Shown here: positions 19,905 to 29,089 of the stretch, piece by piece
How the letters are laid out: every line of letters starts with the position of its first letter
How positions within the stretch are numbered: the stretch's first letter is position 1
Origin: Pirellulaceae bacterium
GTDB lineage: Bacteria; Planctomycetota; Planctomycetia; Pirellulales; Pirellulaceae
NCBI GenBank assembly: GCA_018402565.1
Contig: JAGYIQ010000009.1
Location: forward strand, 1-64,000
Length of the DNA stretch: 64,000 nt
Direction: 5' to 3'
The notes under the pieces: model-generated
Seen by the model: the letters and a program-made list of their open reading frames with translations, nothing else
What the model was told of the DNA's origin: nothing
Databases searched by the model: none
Made by a program: the position numbers and the translations under genes

Positions 19905-20345
19905 ATAACGCTCGGTACTTGTGTCGGCCCTTCGGGCCTCATGAGCTTCTAGAACATCGGGCCCACCCACCGGTGGCTCACGCCACCGGCAAGGGTTGTG
20001 CCGGCCCTCCGGGCCTGGGGGCACCCCGCTCCAAAAGGGCCTCTTTTGGCAGAGATTATCTGCCAAGAACCAAGAACAAACCCAGCCCCGTTGATCACAT
20101 CCTTCCCCTTGCCAAAACAAAGAACCAAGAACCAGGAACCAAGAACCGTTTCTTCTCTTTCTGCCCAAAATCTTTTTGCCTCCATTGCCCCCATTTCAAT
20201 GTTCACTCTTCTAACTTCACTCTTCCTCCGCCCCAATCTAGCTCCCCACCCGCAGAGGGCTGCTGGGCTACTGATCGGGCGCGGAGGGCCGGCACAATGC
20301 GCGACCTGATTCGAAGGCAGAAAAATTTGGGGCAGAAAGATTTAA
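19905..20345. repeat. Modular dispersed repeat, two oppositely oriented pieces
   Basis: This gene-free stretch carries several words of the element found at 35 kb and 38.8-40.2 kb. On the minus strand: ggcccggagggccggcac (about 19997-20020) and a second GGCCC hairpin at 19925-19942. On the plus strand: ggagggccggcacaatg (about 20284-20300) followed by ggcagaaaaat/ggggcagaaagat (20316-20341). A small heptamer array of aagaacc units lies at 20066-20147, and cagagggctgctgg (20255-20269) recurs at 29.2 kb. Confidence 0.7.
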
Positions 20346-20482
20346 GACCGGAATTCACAGATGGTATCGCAACAACAATAGAAATGTCTTTTTGGTAGTG
20401 AAATTACGTTTGTTTTATTATTGAAAAACAGATTGCACCGCCGAGGGGAATTCCGCAGAAAATACCTCGCGCGACGCAGCGA

Positions 20483-21478
20483 GAGCATCTGGTGAGTTGG
20501 CGCTGCGGGGAGTTTTATCGTCAGGCGGGGTTTTGCCATGGGGCATTCCGCCTGAAGGCGGGACTACAAGCGGGGCCAACTCGGCGCTGAACGAGAGCAT
20601 CTGGTGAGTTGGCGCTGCGGGGAGTTTTATCGTTAGGCGGGGTTTTGCCATGGCGCATTCCGCCTGAAGGCGGGACTACAAGCGGGGCCAACTCGGCGCG
20701 GAACGAGAGCATCTGGTGAGTTGGCGCTGCGGGGAGTTTTATCGTTAGGCGGGGCTTTTGCCATATGCACTTCCGCCCGAAGGCGGGACTACAAGCGGGC
20801 CAACTCGGCGCGGAACGAGAGCATCTGGCGAGTTGGCGCTGCGGGGCGTTTTATCTTTAGGCGGCGTTTTGCCATGGGGCATTCCGCCTGAAGGCGGGAC
20901 TACAAGCGGGACCAACTCGGCGCTGAACGAGAGCATCTGGTGAGTTGGCGCTGCGGAGCGTTTTATCTTTAGGCGGGGTTTTTCCAAAGGCATTCCGCCT
21001 GAAGGCGGGACTACAAGCGGGGCCAACTCGGCGCGGAACGAGAGCATCTGGCGAGTTGGCGCTGCGGGGAGTTTTATCGTTAGGCGGGGTTTTGCCATGG
21101 CGCATTCCGCCTGAAGGCGGGACTACAAGCGGGGCCAACTCGGCGCGGAACGAGAGCATCTGGTGAGTAGGCGCTGCGGGGAGTTTTATCGTCAGGCGAG
21201 GTTTTGCCATGGGGCATTCCGCCTGAAGGCGGGACTACAAGCGGGGCCACCTCGGCGCGGAACGAGAGCATCTGGCGAGTTGACGCTGCGGGGCGTTTTA
21301 TCTTCAGGCGGGGTTTTGCCATGGCGCATTCCGCCTGAAGGCGGGACTACAAGCGGGGCCAACTCGGCGCTGAACGAGAGCATCTGGTGAGTTGGCGCTG
21401 CGGGGAGTTTTATCGTCAGGCGGCGTTTTTCCATGGCGCATTCCGCCTGAAGGCGGGACTACAAGCGGGGCCAACTCG
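20483..21478. repeat. 112-bp tandem array, nine copies
   Basis: The word gagcatctgg recurs at 20483, 20595, 20707, 20819, 20931, 21042, 21154, 21266 and 21378, giving a period of 112 bp (111 once). The last copy is cut short near 21478. Each unit contains the hairpin CCGCCT-GA-AGGCGG followed by gactacaagcggg, and a second imperfect pairing ggcgg..tgcc / ggca..ccgcc. Since 112 is not a multiple of 3, protein-like readings through the array drift through all frames and are not genes. It sits between the convergent genes rsmH and the NagB-LmbE gene. Confidence 0.95.
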
Positions 21479-21533
21479 CGAGAACACGGGATCCAATCGC
21501 ACGTTTACGGGAGCACTTGGCCCGGTCTCGTCC

Positions 21534-23462
21534 TTACTCGCCTTTCCACTTAACAAAGCCTTCAATGGCTTGGTACTGGGCCAAACCCAAACGATCGTAC
21601 ATGCTGGCGGTGGCGGCGTTGCGGGCCTCGGCTCGCTGCCAGAACTCGCGGGCATCCGAGCCCGGGAACAGGGCACGGTCTTTCTGCGATTCGTGCTTGA
21701 AGATGGCCTCGCGTTTGCGATCCACTTCCTGCGGACTCAGCGGCACGGCCATCTCGATTTCGTGGGCTGGCCATTCCTGCCAGGCCCCGCGGTACAGCCA
21801 TACTTCGCATTGGCTCCACCAATCGTCCGATTGGCACACGCGACACGCGCGGAACAGGATCTCCAGACAGGTGCGATGCGTGCCGTGAGGATCACTCAAG
21901 TCGCCCGCGGCATAGATCTGGTGCGGCTTGACCTCGCGGAGCAAGTTAACTGTCAGATTCACGTCCTCGTCGCTGATCGGCTTCTTGCGGACCACTCCCG
22001 TCTCGTAAAACGGCAGGTCCTGGAAGTGCAACCGCTCATCCGGCACGCCGCAGACCTTGGCACCAAACGCCGCCTCGCCGCGGCGGATCAGGCCCTTCAA
22101 TTGTTGCAACTCGGGAATGTCCGTCTGACCCGCCCCTTTCTGCTTGAGGAACTCGGAGATCCGCTGCGTGACTTGGTGCACCGCGTCGCTGGGGACCCCA
22201 AAAATATCGCAGAAGTCGGCGGCAAATTTGGCAAACCGCCAAGCATCGTCGTCGAATACCGCAATGTTGCCCGACGTCTGGTAGGCAATGTGTACCTCGT
22301 GGCCCTGGTCGGCCAACCGAGTCAACGTGCCACCCATCGAAATGACGTCATCGTCCGGGTGCGGTGAGAAGACCACCACGCGTTTGGGGAAGGTCACGCC
22401 GGGCGTGTTGGGCTTGCCGGCCGGCCAACCGGTGATCGTATTCTGCAATTGGCGGAAGACCTGCAAGTTGATCTCGTAGGCCGAACCGTATTCAGCCAAC
22501 AAGTCTTGCAAGTGATGCTCGTTGTAATCGGCATCCTTGAGCATCAGTACCGGGCGGCCGACCAGCTGCGACAGCCAAATGACCGCGCGGCGGACCATGG
22601 TCTTGTCCCAGCGAACTTCGCCCAAGACCCACGGCGTCTGCACTTCGGTCAAAGCCGCCGCGGCCGCTTGATCCAACAGAAAGGTCGTCTGCGGGTGGTT
22701 CTGCAAGAAGGTCGCCGGCACTTGCGGCGACATCTCGCCCTCGATCGTGCGAGCGACAATCTTGGCCTTGCCCTCGCCAAACGCCAGAATAATGATCCGC
22801 CGAGCTTGCAAGATCGTGCCCACCCCCATCGTGATGGCTCGTCGCGGCACGTTCTCCACCCCAAAGAAATCGCTGGCGGCGTCGATTCGTGTCATGCCAT
22901 CCAAGGTAATCAAACGCGTCTTGGACTCGGTGCCCGATCCCGGCTCATTGAAGCCGATGTGACCCGTGCGACCGATGCCCAACAACTGCAAGTCAATCCC
23001 GCCCGCTTGCGCGATCCGCTGCTCGTATTGCTGGCAGTAGTCCGCCACCTGTTCCGGAGCAATCGTGCCGTCCGGGATGTGGATCTGCTCCCGCGGGATA
23101 TCGATGTGCGAAAACAAATGCTCGTGCATGAAGCGGTGGTAACTCTGCAGGCAATCCGCTTGCATGGGAAAGTACTCGTCCAAATTGAACGTGATCACGT
23201 TGGCAAACGACAGGCCCTCCTCCCGATGCATGCGGACCAATTGCGCGTAGACGTCCACCGGCGTGGAGCCGGTCGCCAGTCCCAACACGCAGCTGCGCCC
23301 CTCCACCGCTCGTTGGCGTATCAAGTCCGCAATCGTCCGCGCGACTCGGTAACTGGTCTGCCGCGATTCCGCGTAGATCTCGTACGGGATTCGAACCGGA
23401 CCGCCTACGGTTTGTTGAGCGATCGGCGGTGCAGAAAAATCGATGGGGGCGGCATTGGTCAT
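21534..23462 (-). CDS. NagB-like glucosamine-6-phosphate deaminase fused to a PIG-L/LmbE deacetylase domain
   Basis: A 642-residue two-domain protein. Residues 20-280 are a NagB/sugar-isomerase domain with LGLATGSTPVDVY, FNLDEYF and GIGRTGHIGFNEPG. Typical NagB has Asp where this has Thr in GIGxDGHI, a residue tied to ring opening/catalysis, so the deaminase chemistry may differ. Residues about 365-600 are a PIG-L/LmbE domain with the zinc motif SPHPDDDVISMGG and a later GTHRTC. Such fusions suggest a combined route from N-acetylglucosamine-type substrates (deacetylation, deamination). The ATG at 23462 is preferred over a TTG at 23477. It is the last gene of a minus-strand run. Confidence 0.9.
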   Translation of the reverse strand: MTNAAPIDFSAPPIAQQTVGGPVRIPYEIYAESRQTSYRVARTIADLIRQRAVEGRSCVLGLATGSTPVDVYAQLVRMHREEGLSFANVITFNLDEYFPMQADCLQSYHRFMHEHLFSHIDIPREQIHIPDGTIAPEQVADYCQQYEQRIAQAGGIDLQLLGIGRTGHIGFNEPGSGTESKTRLITLDGMTRIDAASDFFGVENVPRRAITMGVGTILQARRIIILAFGEGKAKIVARTIEGEMSPQVPATFLQNHPQTTFLLDQAAAAALTEVQTPWVLGEVRWDKTMVRRAVIWLSQLVGRPVLMLKDADYNEHHLQDLLAEYGSAYEINLQVFRQLQNTITGWPAGKPNTPGVTFPKRVVVFSPHPDDDVISMGGTLTRLADQGHEVHIAYQTSGNIAVFDDDAWRFAKFAADFCDIFGVPSDAVHQVTQRISEFLKQKGAGQTDIPELQQLKGLIRRGEAAFGAKVCGVPDERLHFQDLPFYETGVVRKKPISDEDVNLTVNLLREVKPHQIYAAGDLSDPHGTHRTCLEILFRACRVCQSDDWWSQCEVWLYRGAWQEWPAHEIEMAVPLSPQEVDRKREAIFKHESQKDRALFPGSDAREFWQRAEARNAATASMYDRLGLAQYQAIEGFVKWKGE

Positions 23463-23624
23463 GGCGGGATCTTTCAAAACAAGTGACCGTTCACGGGTGC
23501 TCGAAGTTGCTCCTCCGCCTCCAGCCTATCGCTTGAAGCATTCCGCGGCGCAAAAGTCGACACACCCGCTCCGAATTCTTGACGATTATCGCCCCGCGTG
23601 TCAAGGACGCCACGGCCAGACCAC

Positions 23625-25436
23625 TTACAGCCACGGCCAGACCTGGTACAGCCACGGCCAGAGCGCGTACAACCACGGATGGACCCATGGGTTGGTGCCC
23701 GCCACCAGGGCCGAAGCGGCACTCAAGAGGAGCAATAACCACGCCAGGCCCAACGCCCAGGGGCGACGGCGAATTGAATCGATCGCAGGTACCAGAGCCA
23801 CCAACCACAGAGGCGACAACCAGAACAACCAACGCAGGGCACTGGCTTGGCCGCCGTAGTTCCGATCCAACAGCGGCCGCGACAGGTAGAACCCGATCAC
23901 GACCAACGATAACGCCACCACGGCAAGCACCGCCCCGCGCACGACGTGACGATTCGGGCCGGACGCCGAGGGAGACCGCCAAGCGAGCCAGGCCCCCCAG
24001 ACGCTCAAGAGCCACAGGGGCGTCAAGCTAAAATAACCGTGATGACCGATCAAGCAATGGAACGCGTACCAAACGAGCGAGGACTCGCCGGCGTCGATCC
24101 CGCCGCGTCGATGGTCGTGCCAATAACTCCCGGGGTAATCGTACCAATTCGCCCACGCGCGGATCTCGATTTGCTCGCTGCCATGCGGCTTCACGACCGC
24201 CAACGCTCGCCATTGGTCGCTCCGGGCTGGCCCCATGACGTAATCGCGAATCACCCAACGCTGGGCGACCCAACCGGGCAACGGGTACTGATTGTCCTCG
24301 ATCAAAGTAAACGGTCCCAACTGCAGGCCCAGGCGACTGGACTGCCGATTCAACTGCCGCCGCATCTCGATCGGCATCTGCCCTGGTTGCAAGTCCTCCG
24401 CAAAGGCTTCGTCGACCATCAACAAAACAGGCCCATCGCTGCGAAAACTGTACGGCATTCTCAGCGTCCGGTGGGCGATAATGTTCGTGCCGAAGTAGGC
24501 CAAGGCGACGACCAACAGAGCCGGCAACATCCACCGCCAGGCCCGTTCGCGGCTGAGTCCAAAACCCGCTATCACGACCATCAGGGTCCAGGCCAGGGCG
24601 GGCAACTCGTTGGCCGCTGCCAATCCGCCGCTCGCGCCCAGGACGATCCACCACCCGCTGCGTTGGGGGTGACGCCACAGGGCCACCAGGGCGAATAGAC
24701 TCCAATAGACCGCCATGACCGCGAAGTGATGATTGTTGAGCGTCACGGCAAAGGTCGTGACGTGCGTCCCCCAACAGGCCGCCGCAAACGTGAAGAAGCG
24801 ACTCACTTCTGACACCCCTGGCCAACGGTCCAGAAACCAGGCGAACACGCCCAAAGTGATCGTCAACGGCAGGATCTGGCACACGAGGAGCAGGCCGCGG
24901 ATCGAGGGGAAGAGGTTGGTGTTGAAGTCCAGCCACCCGAGCCGCTGGCCGGCGGCATACACACCCGCCACCGCCGTGGCCAACAACGGCGGTTTACTGG
25001 AGTACTCTCGCAGGCGACCATCGGCCCCCTCGTGTACGACCTTGTCGATCGTGTTCCAATGACGCGACTCGATGGGGTCATGCGTGTAGCGGTCGATCTC
25101 GTATCCGCCCGTCTCGACCAAAGCTCGTACGGTCACCCAGCGACTCCGGTCGTTGGCACTCAGCATCGGGCTGGTTTCGTTCCCAACTTTTCGCTCGGTC
25201 CAACCCAGTCGCACGGTCATCGAGGCAAACGCCGAAACCAACAATAAGGTGTAGACCAAACACCGCAACGGCCAGGCGACACGGGTGTCCGTCGACGTGA
25301 GATCGACCGCATCGGTCGGCTGTGATTCTTCCAATTCGCCACTCCTGGTAACCGGGCCAATGGCCCTCGTCAGCCCCGCCGCCCGCTGCGTCCTGATCCC
25401 ACCCCGTCCAGACCGATGCCAACGACAGCCGAACAC
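23625..25436 (-). CDS. Polytopic membrane protein of unknown function
   Basis: A 603-residue protein with about ten hydrophobic segments (for example VYTLLLVSAFASMTVRLGW, LLLVCQILPLTITLGVFAWF, MLPALLVVALAYFGTNIIA) and a large non-membrane loop between them (about residues 310-440). The layout with an early acidic loop and many helices is reminiscent of family-39-type glycosyltransferases, but I do not see a secure signature. The C-terminus has tandem WPWL/WLYALWPWLYQV units, encoded by a 21-bp repeat at about 23624-23680. The only start I can support is GTG 25436, 32 bp after the HAD gene. Confidence 0.75.
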   Translation of the reverse strand: MFGCRWHRSGRGGIRTQRAAGLTRAIGPVTRSGELEESQPTDAVDLTSTDTRVAWPLRCLVYTLLLVSAFASMTVRLGWTERKVGNETSPMLSANDRSRWVTVRALVETGGYEIDRYTHDPIESRHWNTIDKVVHEGADGRLREYSSKPPLLATAVAGVYAAGQRLGWLDFNTNLFPSIRGLLLVCQILPLTITLGVFAWFLDRWPGVSEVSRFFTFAAACWGTHVTTFAVTLNNHHFAVMAVYWSLFALVALWRHPQRSGWWIVLGASGGLAAANELPALAWTLMVVIAGFGLSRERAWRWMLPALLVVALAYFGTNIIAHRTLRMPYSFRSDGPVLLMVDEAFAEDLQPGQMPIEMRRQLNRQSSRLGLQLGPFTLIEDNQYPLPGWVAQRWVIRDYVMGPARSDQWRALAVVKPHGSEQIEIRAWANWYDYPGSYWHDHRRGGIDAGESSLVWYAFHCLIGHHGYFSLTPLWLLSVWGAWLAWRSPSASGPNRHVVRGAVLAVVALSLVVIGFYLSRPLLDRNYGGQASALRWLFWLSPLWLVALVPAIDSIRRRPWALGLAWLLLLLSAASALVAGTNPWVHPWLYALWPWLYQVWPWL

Positions 25437-25468
25437 GGAACGACGCTGGGATGCGATTTTGTGGGCCG

Positions 25469-26092
25469 TTAATAGCGGAAGTGGATCTCGCGACGACGCA
25501 AATCAGCGGCCAAGGCGGGGACCGAGGTGAACAGGACAGCATCGACTCCCGCCGCTCGCGCCCCTTCAACGTTCTCTAACAAATCGTCCACAAAAAACAG
25601 TTCTTTCGTGTCGCTGTCGGCTTTCTCGGCCGCCCGCTGGTAGATCGCCTCGTCCGGCTTGGTCGCGTTCTCGCAGAAACTGAGCACCTGGACTTCGAAC
25701 AGCCAATTCAACAACGAAAACTGCTGCGTGGCGACCTGCCAATGGGCGTCGCAGGTATTGGACAATAACCCGATTCGGTAGCCGGCCGACTTCAATCCGA
25801 CTAGCAGAGGGACGATGGGAGCATTGAGCCAGAAGATATTGCCGAGGGCCGCCACGGCCGCCGACCGCTGGAGCGCACCTCCAAACCGCCGATTGAGCTG
25901 CGTCAACAAATCGTCCGTGCTCAACTGGCCACGTTCATACGGCAGGTGCACCTCGGGCGAGAACAGAAACGCCTGGACTTCGTCCACGGGTGCCGCCAAA
26001 GCATCGGCCACCTGCTGGCACATCCGCGCGTGACTGAAGTGCAGGATGACTTTACCCAGATCAAAGTAGAGAAATTCGGGTCGACGGTACAT
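25469..26092 (-). CDS. HAD-superfamily hydrolase
   Basis: A 207-residue HAD subfamily IA-type phosphatase-like protein. Motif I is YFDLGKVI with the nucleophile Asp near residue 11; the second Asp of the usual DxD is a Gly, as in many FDLGGVL-type members. Motif II is LLSNTCDAHW, motif III the Lys in ENATKPDEAIY, and motif IV FFVDDLLENVEGA. A helical cap lies between motifs I and II. The ATG at 26092 starts 11 bp after the stop of the thioredoxin-fold gene, preferred over a TTG at 26122 that would overlap it. The substrate is unknown. Confidence 0.88.
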   Translation of the reverse strand: MYRRPEFLYFDLGKVILHFSHARMCQQVADALAAPVDEVQAFLFSPEVHLPYERGQLSTDDLLTQLNRRFGGALQRSAAVAALGNIFWLNAPIVPLLVGLKSAGYRIGLLSNTCDAHWQVATQQFSLLNWLFEVQVLSFCENATKPDEAIYQRAAEKADSDTKELFFVDDLLENVEGARAAGVDAVLFTSVPALAADLRRREIHFRY

Positions 26093-26103
26093 CGGTGTTG
26101 TTC

Positions 26104-26838
26104 TTACTCCATTCCCAACCAACGAGACAACCAGGACTTCTTCTGGCCCTCGGTCGCCAGCGGTGCGATGGGTTGCCCGACGACCAAGCCAAACCGAGAC
26201 ATGGGGACCTGCGGGTACCCGTTCGGGTCGACGCCCACCCCCCAGCCACCGGACCCGCTACTGGGCCCGCCAAAACCAGCGGACCCACCAATACCACCGA
26301 GTCCACCAAAACCAGTGGGTCCGCCGACAGGCGCACCGAATCCGGCGGAGGGCAACCACGCCTGGCCAGTCTCACCACTGGGCAGCCCGCCACCGCTTCC
26401 GGACATCCCCGCGGGACCGTAATAGCCAGCTCCAGCCGCATCGTGTGGCCGCAGCATGGCACCGCCCTGCGCGAAGGACTCGTCGTTGGCCACCTGGCAG
26501 GCTTGCAACAGTCGCTGCACATGTCCTACCAGCCGGTTCTTGGAGTAGCCGACTTTGACATCGATAACTTGATTGCGAAACACAAAGATGACGGTCGGGA
26601 CCTGGACGATCCCGAGCCATTGGCAGAGTTCCGCGTTCTCAATCGGGCCGACTTGGACGCGGCCCAATGCCACGCCCTCGCCGACCGCCTGATGGACTTC
26701 ATCAAAGACCTCGAACATCCCCGGATCCAACGGGTTCCACTCGGCCCAAAAATGGACCAAGGCCAGCCGTTGGCTGTGCTGCTGCACAAAACTTTCGAAC
26801 TGCGAACCAGTCAACTGCCAGGGTATGTCGAGATCCAT
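26104..26838 (-). CDS. Thioredoxin-fold protein without the CxxC redox site
   Basis: A 244-residue protein. Residues 1-115 align with the thioredoxin fold: ALVHFWAEWNPLDP occupies the place of FWAxWCGPC, so both active-site cysteines are missing, while the cis-Pro motif VQVPTVIFVFRN is kept. The rest is a Gly/Ser/Pro-rich linker with repeated FGG/GGxGG units and a short C-terminal helix with LATEGQKKSWLSRWLG. No signal peptide is seen, so it is probably cytoplasmic and acts as a binding or chaperone module rather than a reductase. It lies 8 bp after the Gfo/Idh/MocA gene and 11 bp before the HAD gene. Confidence 0.82.
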   Translation of the reverse strand: MDLDIPWQLTGSQFESFVQQHSQRLALVHFWAEWNPLDPGMFEVFDEVHQAVGEGVALGRVQVGPIENAELCQWLGIVQVPTVIFVFRNQVIDVKVGYSKNRLVGHVQRLLQACQVANDESFAQGGAMLRPHDAAGAGYYGPAGMSGSGGGLPSGETGQAWLPSAGFGAPVGGPTGFGGLGGIGGSAGFGGPSSGSGGWGVGVDPNGYPQVPMSRFGLVVGQPIAPLATEGQKKSWLSRWLGME

Positions 26839-26846
26839 CGGGAATC

Positions 26847-28205
26847 CTAGGTGCCAATCTTCTTGCCAGGAGCGCCGGGCATGGCGATCAGGCCGGGGTC
26901 CACGTCACCAAACTCGTAGGTTTGCGGCCCGAGGACCGTGGTGTCCGCCAACAACTGCTCGCGTGTGATCTCTTGACCCGTGTAGCAGGCTTCACGACCC
27001 ATGATGGCCATCAACGTCGAGTTGGTCATGTAGACGCCATCGTTGATCGGATTGCCTTCACGGATACTCTTGTACAGCGCTTCGTGCTCCAACACGTACA
27101 TGCTGGGGGTACGACCACGATACCGCCAGGTCTCACCCTCCGAATCGATCGTGCCACGGAGGATCTTGGCATTGCCCTTGCTGCCCAAGATGTAATCGTC
27201 AACATCGTTGGCACAGCCCGCCATCTGCCGTGTGAAAGTAAAGGCCTTAACCCCATTCTCCCACTCGAAGGTGCAGGCGAAGTGATCGTAGACGTTGCCC
27301 CATTTCTCCTCGGTCCGGACTTGCCGTCCGCCCATGCCCACGCACTTCAGCGGGACTTCATCATTGTTCAGCCACAAGGCCTTGTCCAAGCTGTGAATGT
27401 GTTGTTCGGCGATATGGTCGCCACTCAACCAAGTGAAGTACAACCAGTTCTGCATCTGGTACTCCATCTCGGACCACTCAGGTTGACGCCCGCGGTGCCA
27501 CAGCGTGCCGGTCAAGTAGTTTTCCTGAATCGCAACAATATCACCAATAGCACCATCTTGGATCCGCTGGATTACCTCGCGGACCTTCAGGTCATAACGC
27601 CAACACAGACCCGAGACGACCGCCAGCGACTTTTCCTTGGCTTCGCGACAGGCGGCCAAAACGCGTTGGCAACCGGGCACGTCGACAGCCACGGGCTTCT
27701 CGCAGAACACGTGCTTGCCCGCCGCAATCGCGGCCTCCATGTGCTGGGGGCGGAAGTGCGGGGTCGTGCAGAGCAACACCACATCGACATCCGAGGCCAT
27801 GACCTGCTTGTAGGCATCAAATCCGTGGAACTGGTTCTCGGCCGGTACCTTGACCCGGTCGGGGAAGGCCTTCTCCAGCGACTCCAAGCAGCTGGGCAAA
27901 CGGTCCGGGAACAAATCGGCCAACACGGTGATCTGCGTGTAGGGATCGGCATTCAAGGCATCATGAGCGGCGCCGGTGCCACGACCGCCGCAACCGATCA
28001 AACCGACCTTGAGAATGTCGTTGCCGGAGCGATGCACACCAGGCATGGCGGCTTGGGCTCCGCCGCCTAGCCACAAGCCCGCACCCAAAGTGGCCGAGCC
28101 CGCCACGAGGGACTGGCCTAAGAATTGACGACGGTCAGCGCCGGAGACCTGCGAGTCAACGGAATTCGGTTGGCCTGTGGCATTGCGTGAAGATTTTTGG
28201 CTCAT
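26847..28205 (-). CDS. Tat-exported Gfo/Idh/MocA family oxidoreductase
   Basis: A 452-residue NAD(P)-dependent sugar dehydrogenase-like protein. A twin-arginine signal (DRRQFLGQSLVAGS) lies near residues 25-50, followed by AQAAMPG. The Rossmann fold begins with LKVGLIGCGGRGTGA, and the family EKP motif is in FCEKPVAVDVPGC. The C-terminal part contains the alpha/beta sheet domain. Periplasmic Tat-exported members with unknown sugar substrates are abundant in planctomycetes. I chose ATG 28205 over a GTG at 28217. It is the first gene of a probable operon that continues through the thioredoxin-fold, HAD and membrane genes. Confidence 0.93.
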   Translation of the reverse strand: MSQKSSRNATGQPNSVDSQVSGADRRQFLGQSLVAGSATLGAGLWLGGGAQAAMPGVHRSGNDILKVGLIGCGGRGTGAAHDALNADPYTQITVLADLFPDRLPSCLESLEKAFPDRVKVPAENQFHGFDAYKQVMASDVDVVLLCTTPHFRPQHMEAAIAAGKHVFCEKPVAVDVPGCQRVLAACREAKEKSLAVVSGLCWRYDLKVREVIQRIQDGAIGDIVAIQENYLTGTLWHRGRQPEWSEMEYQMQNWLYFTWLSGDHIAEQHIHSLDKALWLNNDEVPLKCVGMGGRQVRTEEKWGNVYDHFACTFEWENGVKAFTFTRQMAGCANDVDDYILGSKGNAKILRGTIDSEGETWRYRGRTPSMYVLEHEALYKSIREGNPINDGVYMTNSTLMAIMGREACYTGQEITREQLLADTTVLGPQTYEFGDVDPGLIAMPGAPGKKIGT

Positions 28206-28269
28206 GTTCGTTGGCACCTATCGAGGAAGGGTGAGTCGGGAGGGAGAGGGAAAACGGCGGGGCGGAAAA

Positions 28270-28535
28270 CGGGCTTGTTGATTTTTCCCAGCCAAGCATG
28301 CAAAACTGCCGCCCGAATCAAGGGAGTCATGCCGACACACGACGTTTCCGTCTGAATCGAAACACCTAAGGGCTTGTTGATTTTTCCAGAATTGCTCGCG
28401 AATTCGCTGCCCAATTCAAGAAATTCGGGCGAAAACTCGAGGTTTTCGCCTCAATCGAAATGCTTGACGCATTCCGCTCCGGAAAAATCAACAAGCCCTT
28501 GGCGCATTCCGCTACGGAACAACCAACAAGCCCTA
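28270..28535. repeat. Inverted and direct copies of a 17-20-bp motif
   Basis: The word gggcttgttgatttttcc occurs on the plus strand at 28271 and 28370 and as its complement (ggaaaaatcaacaagccc) at 28481-28498. A diverged copy (ggaacaaccaacaagccc) is at 28517-28534. Two copies are preceded by gcattccgct-c/a-cgga, a short word resembling the core of the 112-bp array. Convergent copies can pair into hairpins. No gene lies between 28206 and 28613. Confidence 0.85.
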
Positions 28536-28613
28536 ACGAGTTTCCGGGAGTTAAAGTATCATTGACCGCCCAGGCCGGTGCAAGACCACCGGGGCAGGGG
28601 GGTCCGCCGCGTT

Positions 28614-28994
28614 TCAGAGACCCATGTTGCCCAGCAACATGCCCAGCCGATTCAACAGTGCGGCGGTCTCGGGGTAGTCCACGCTGAACTGCTCGGCCAG
28701 TTCCTGCAACGTGTGCGGCGAGTCGTCAACGCTTGCGACCTCTTCGGGCGAATGGGCGGTGCTGCCGTCTGAGGCCGTCCCCCCAACCGCCCCAGTGGTT
28801 GCCGCGGCCGTTGCGACCGGCGCCACCAAGTCCCCGTCGCCACGTCGTTGGTCCTGCAGCACCCGCTGCACGTCCACCACCACCTGCTCGAGGGATTGGA
28901 TCAAACGCGGATCCAACTTCTGATGCGTGGCGACCACTTGGCTGAGCTCCTGATGCAGTGCCGCCAATTCTTCTCCCAGTCGTTCCGACTCCAT
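28614..28994 (-). CDS. DUF4404-like small helical protein
   Basis: A 126-residue protein that resembles the DUF4404 family, which has no known function. Residues 1-50 form an amphipathic helix (LGEELAALHQELSQ...LDPRLIQSLEQVVVDVQRVL); a variable Ala/Thr/Gly-rich linker follows, and the last 35 residues (LQELAEQFSVDYPETAALLNRLGMLLGNMGL) contain the conserved C-terminal motif. The ATG at 28994 is preceded by AAGAAGGA about 8 bp upstream, which decides the start over a longer open frame to 29171. Confidence 0.8.
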   Translation of the reverse strand: MESERLGEELAALHQELSQVVATHQKLDPRLIQSLEQVVVDVQRVLQDQRRGDGDLVAPVATAAATTGAVGGTASDGSTAHSPEEVASVDDSPHTLQELAEQFSVDYPETAALLNRLGMLLGNMGL

Positions 28995-29089
28995 TGCCGA
29001 ATCCTTCTTTGTCCGAATAAAAACGCCCCAAGATCTCAGTTCACTATCCCCACGGACCCCAAGAACCGCGGCTCCAACCGTGTCTACCG

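Noticed and set aside
20342-21434. Several overlapping readings with repeated PPSGGM and SANSPDAL motifs
   Set aside because: They come from the 112-bp array on both strands and have no consistent start or ribosome binding site.
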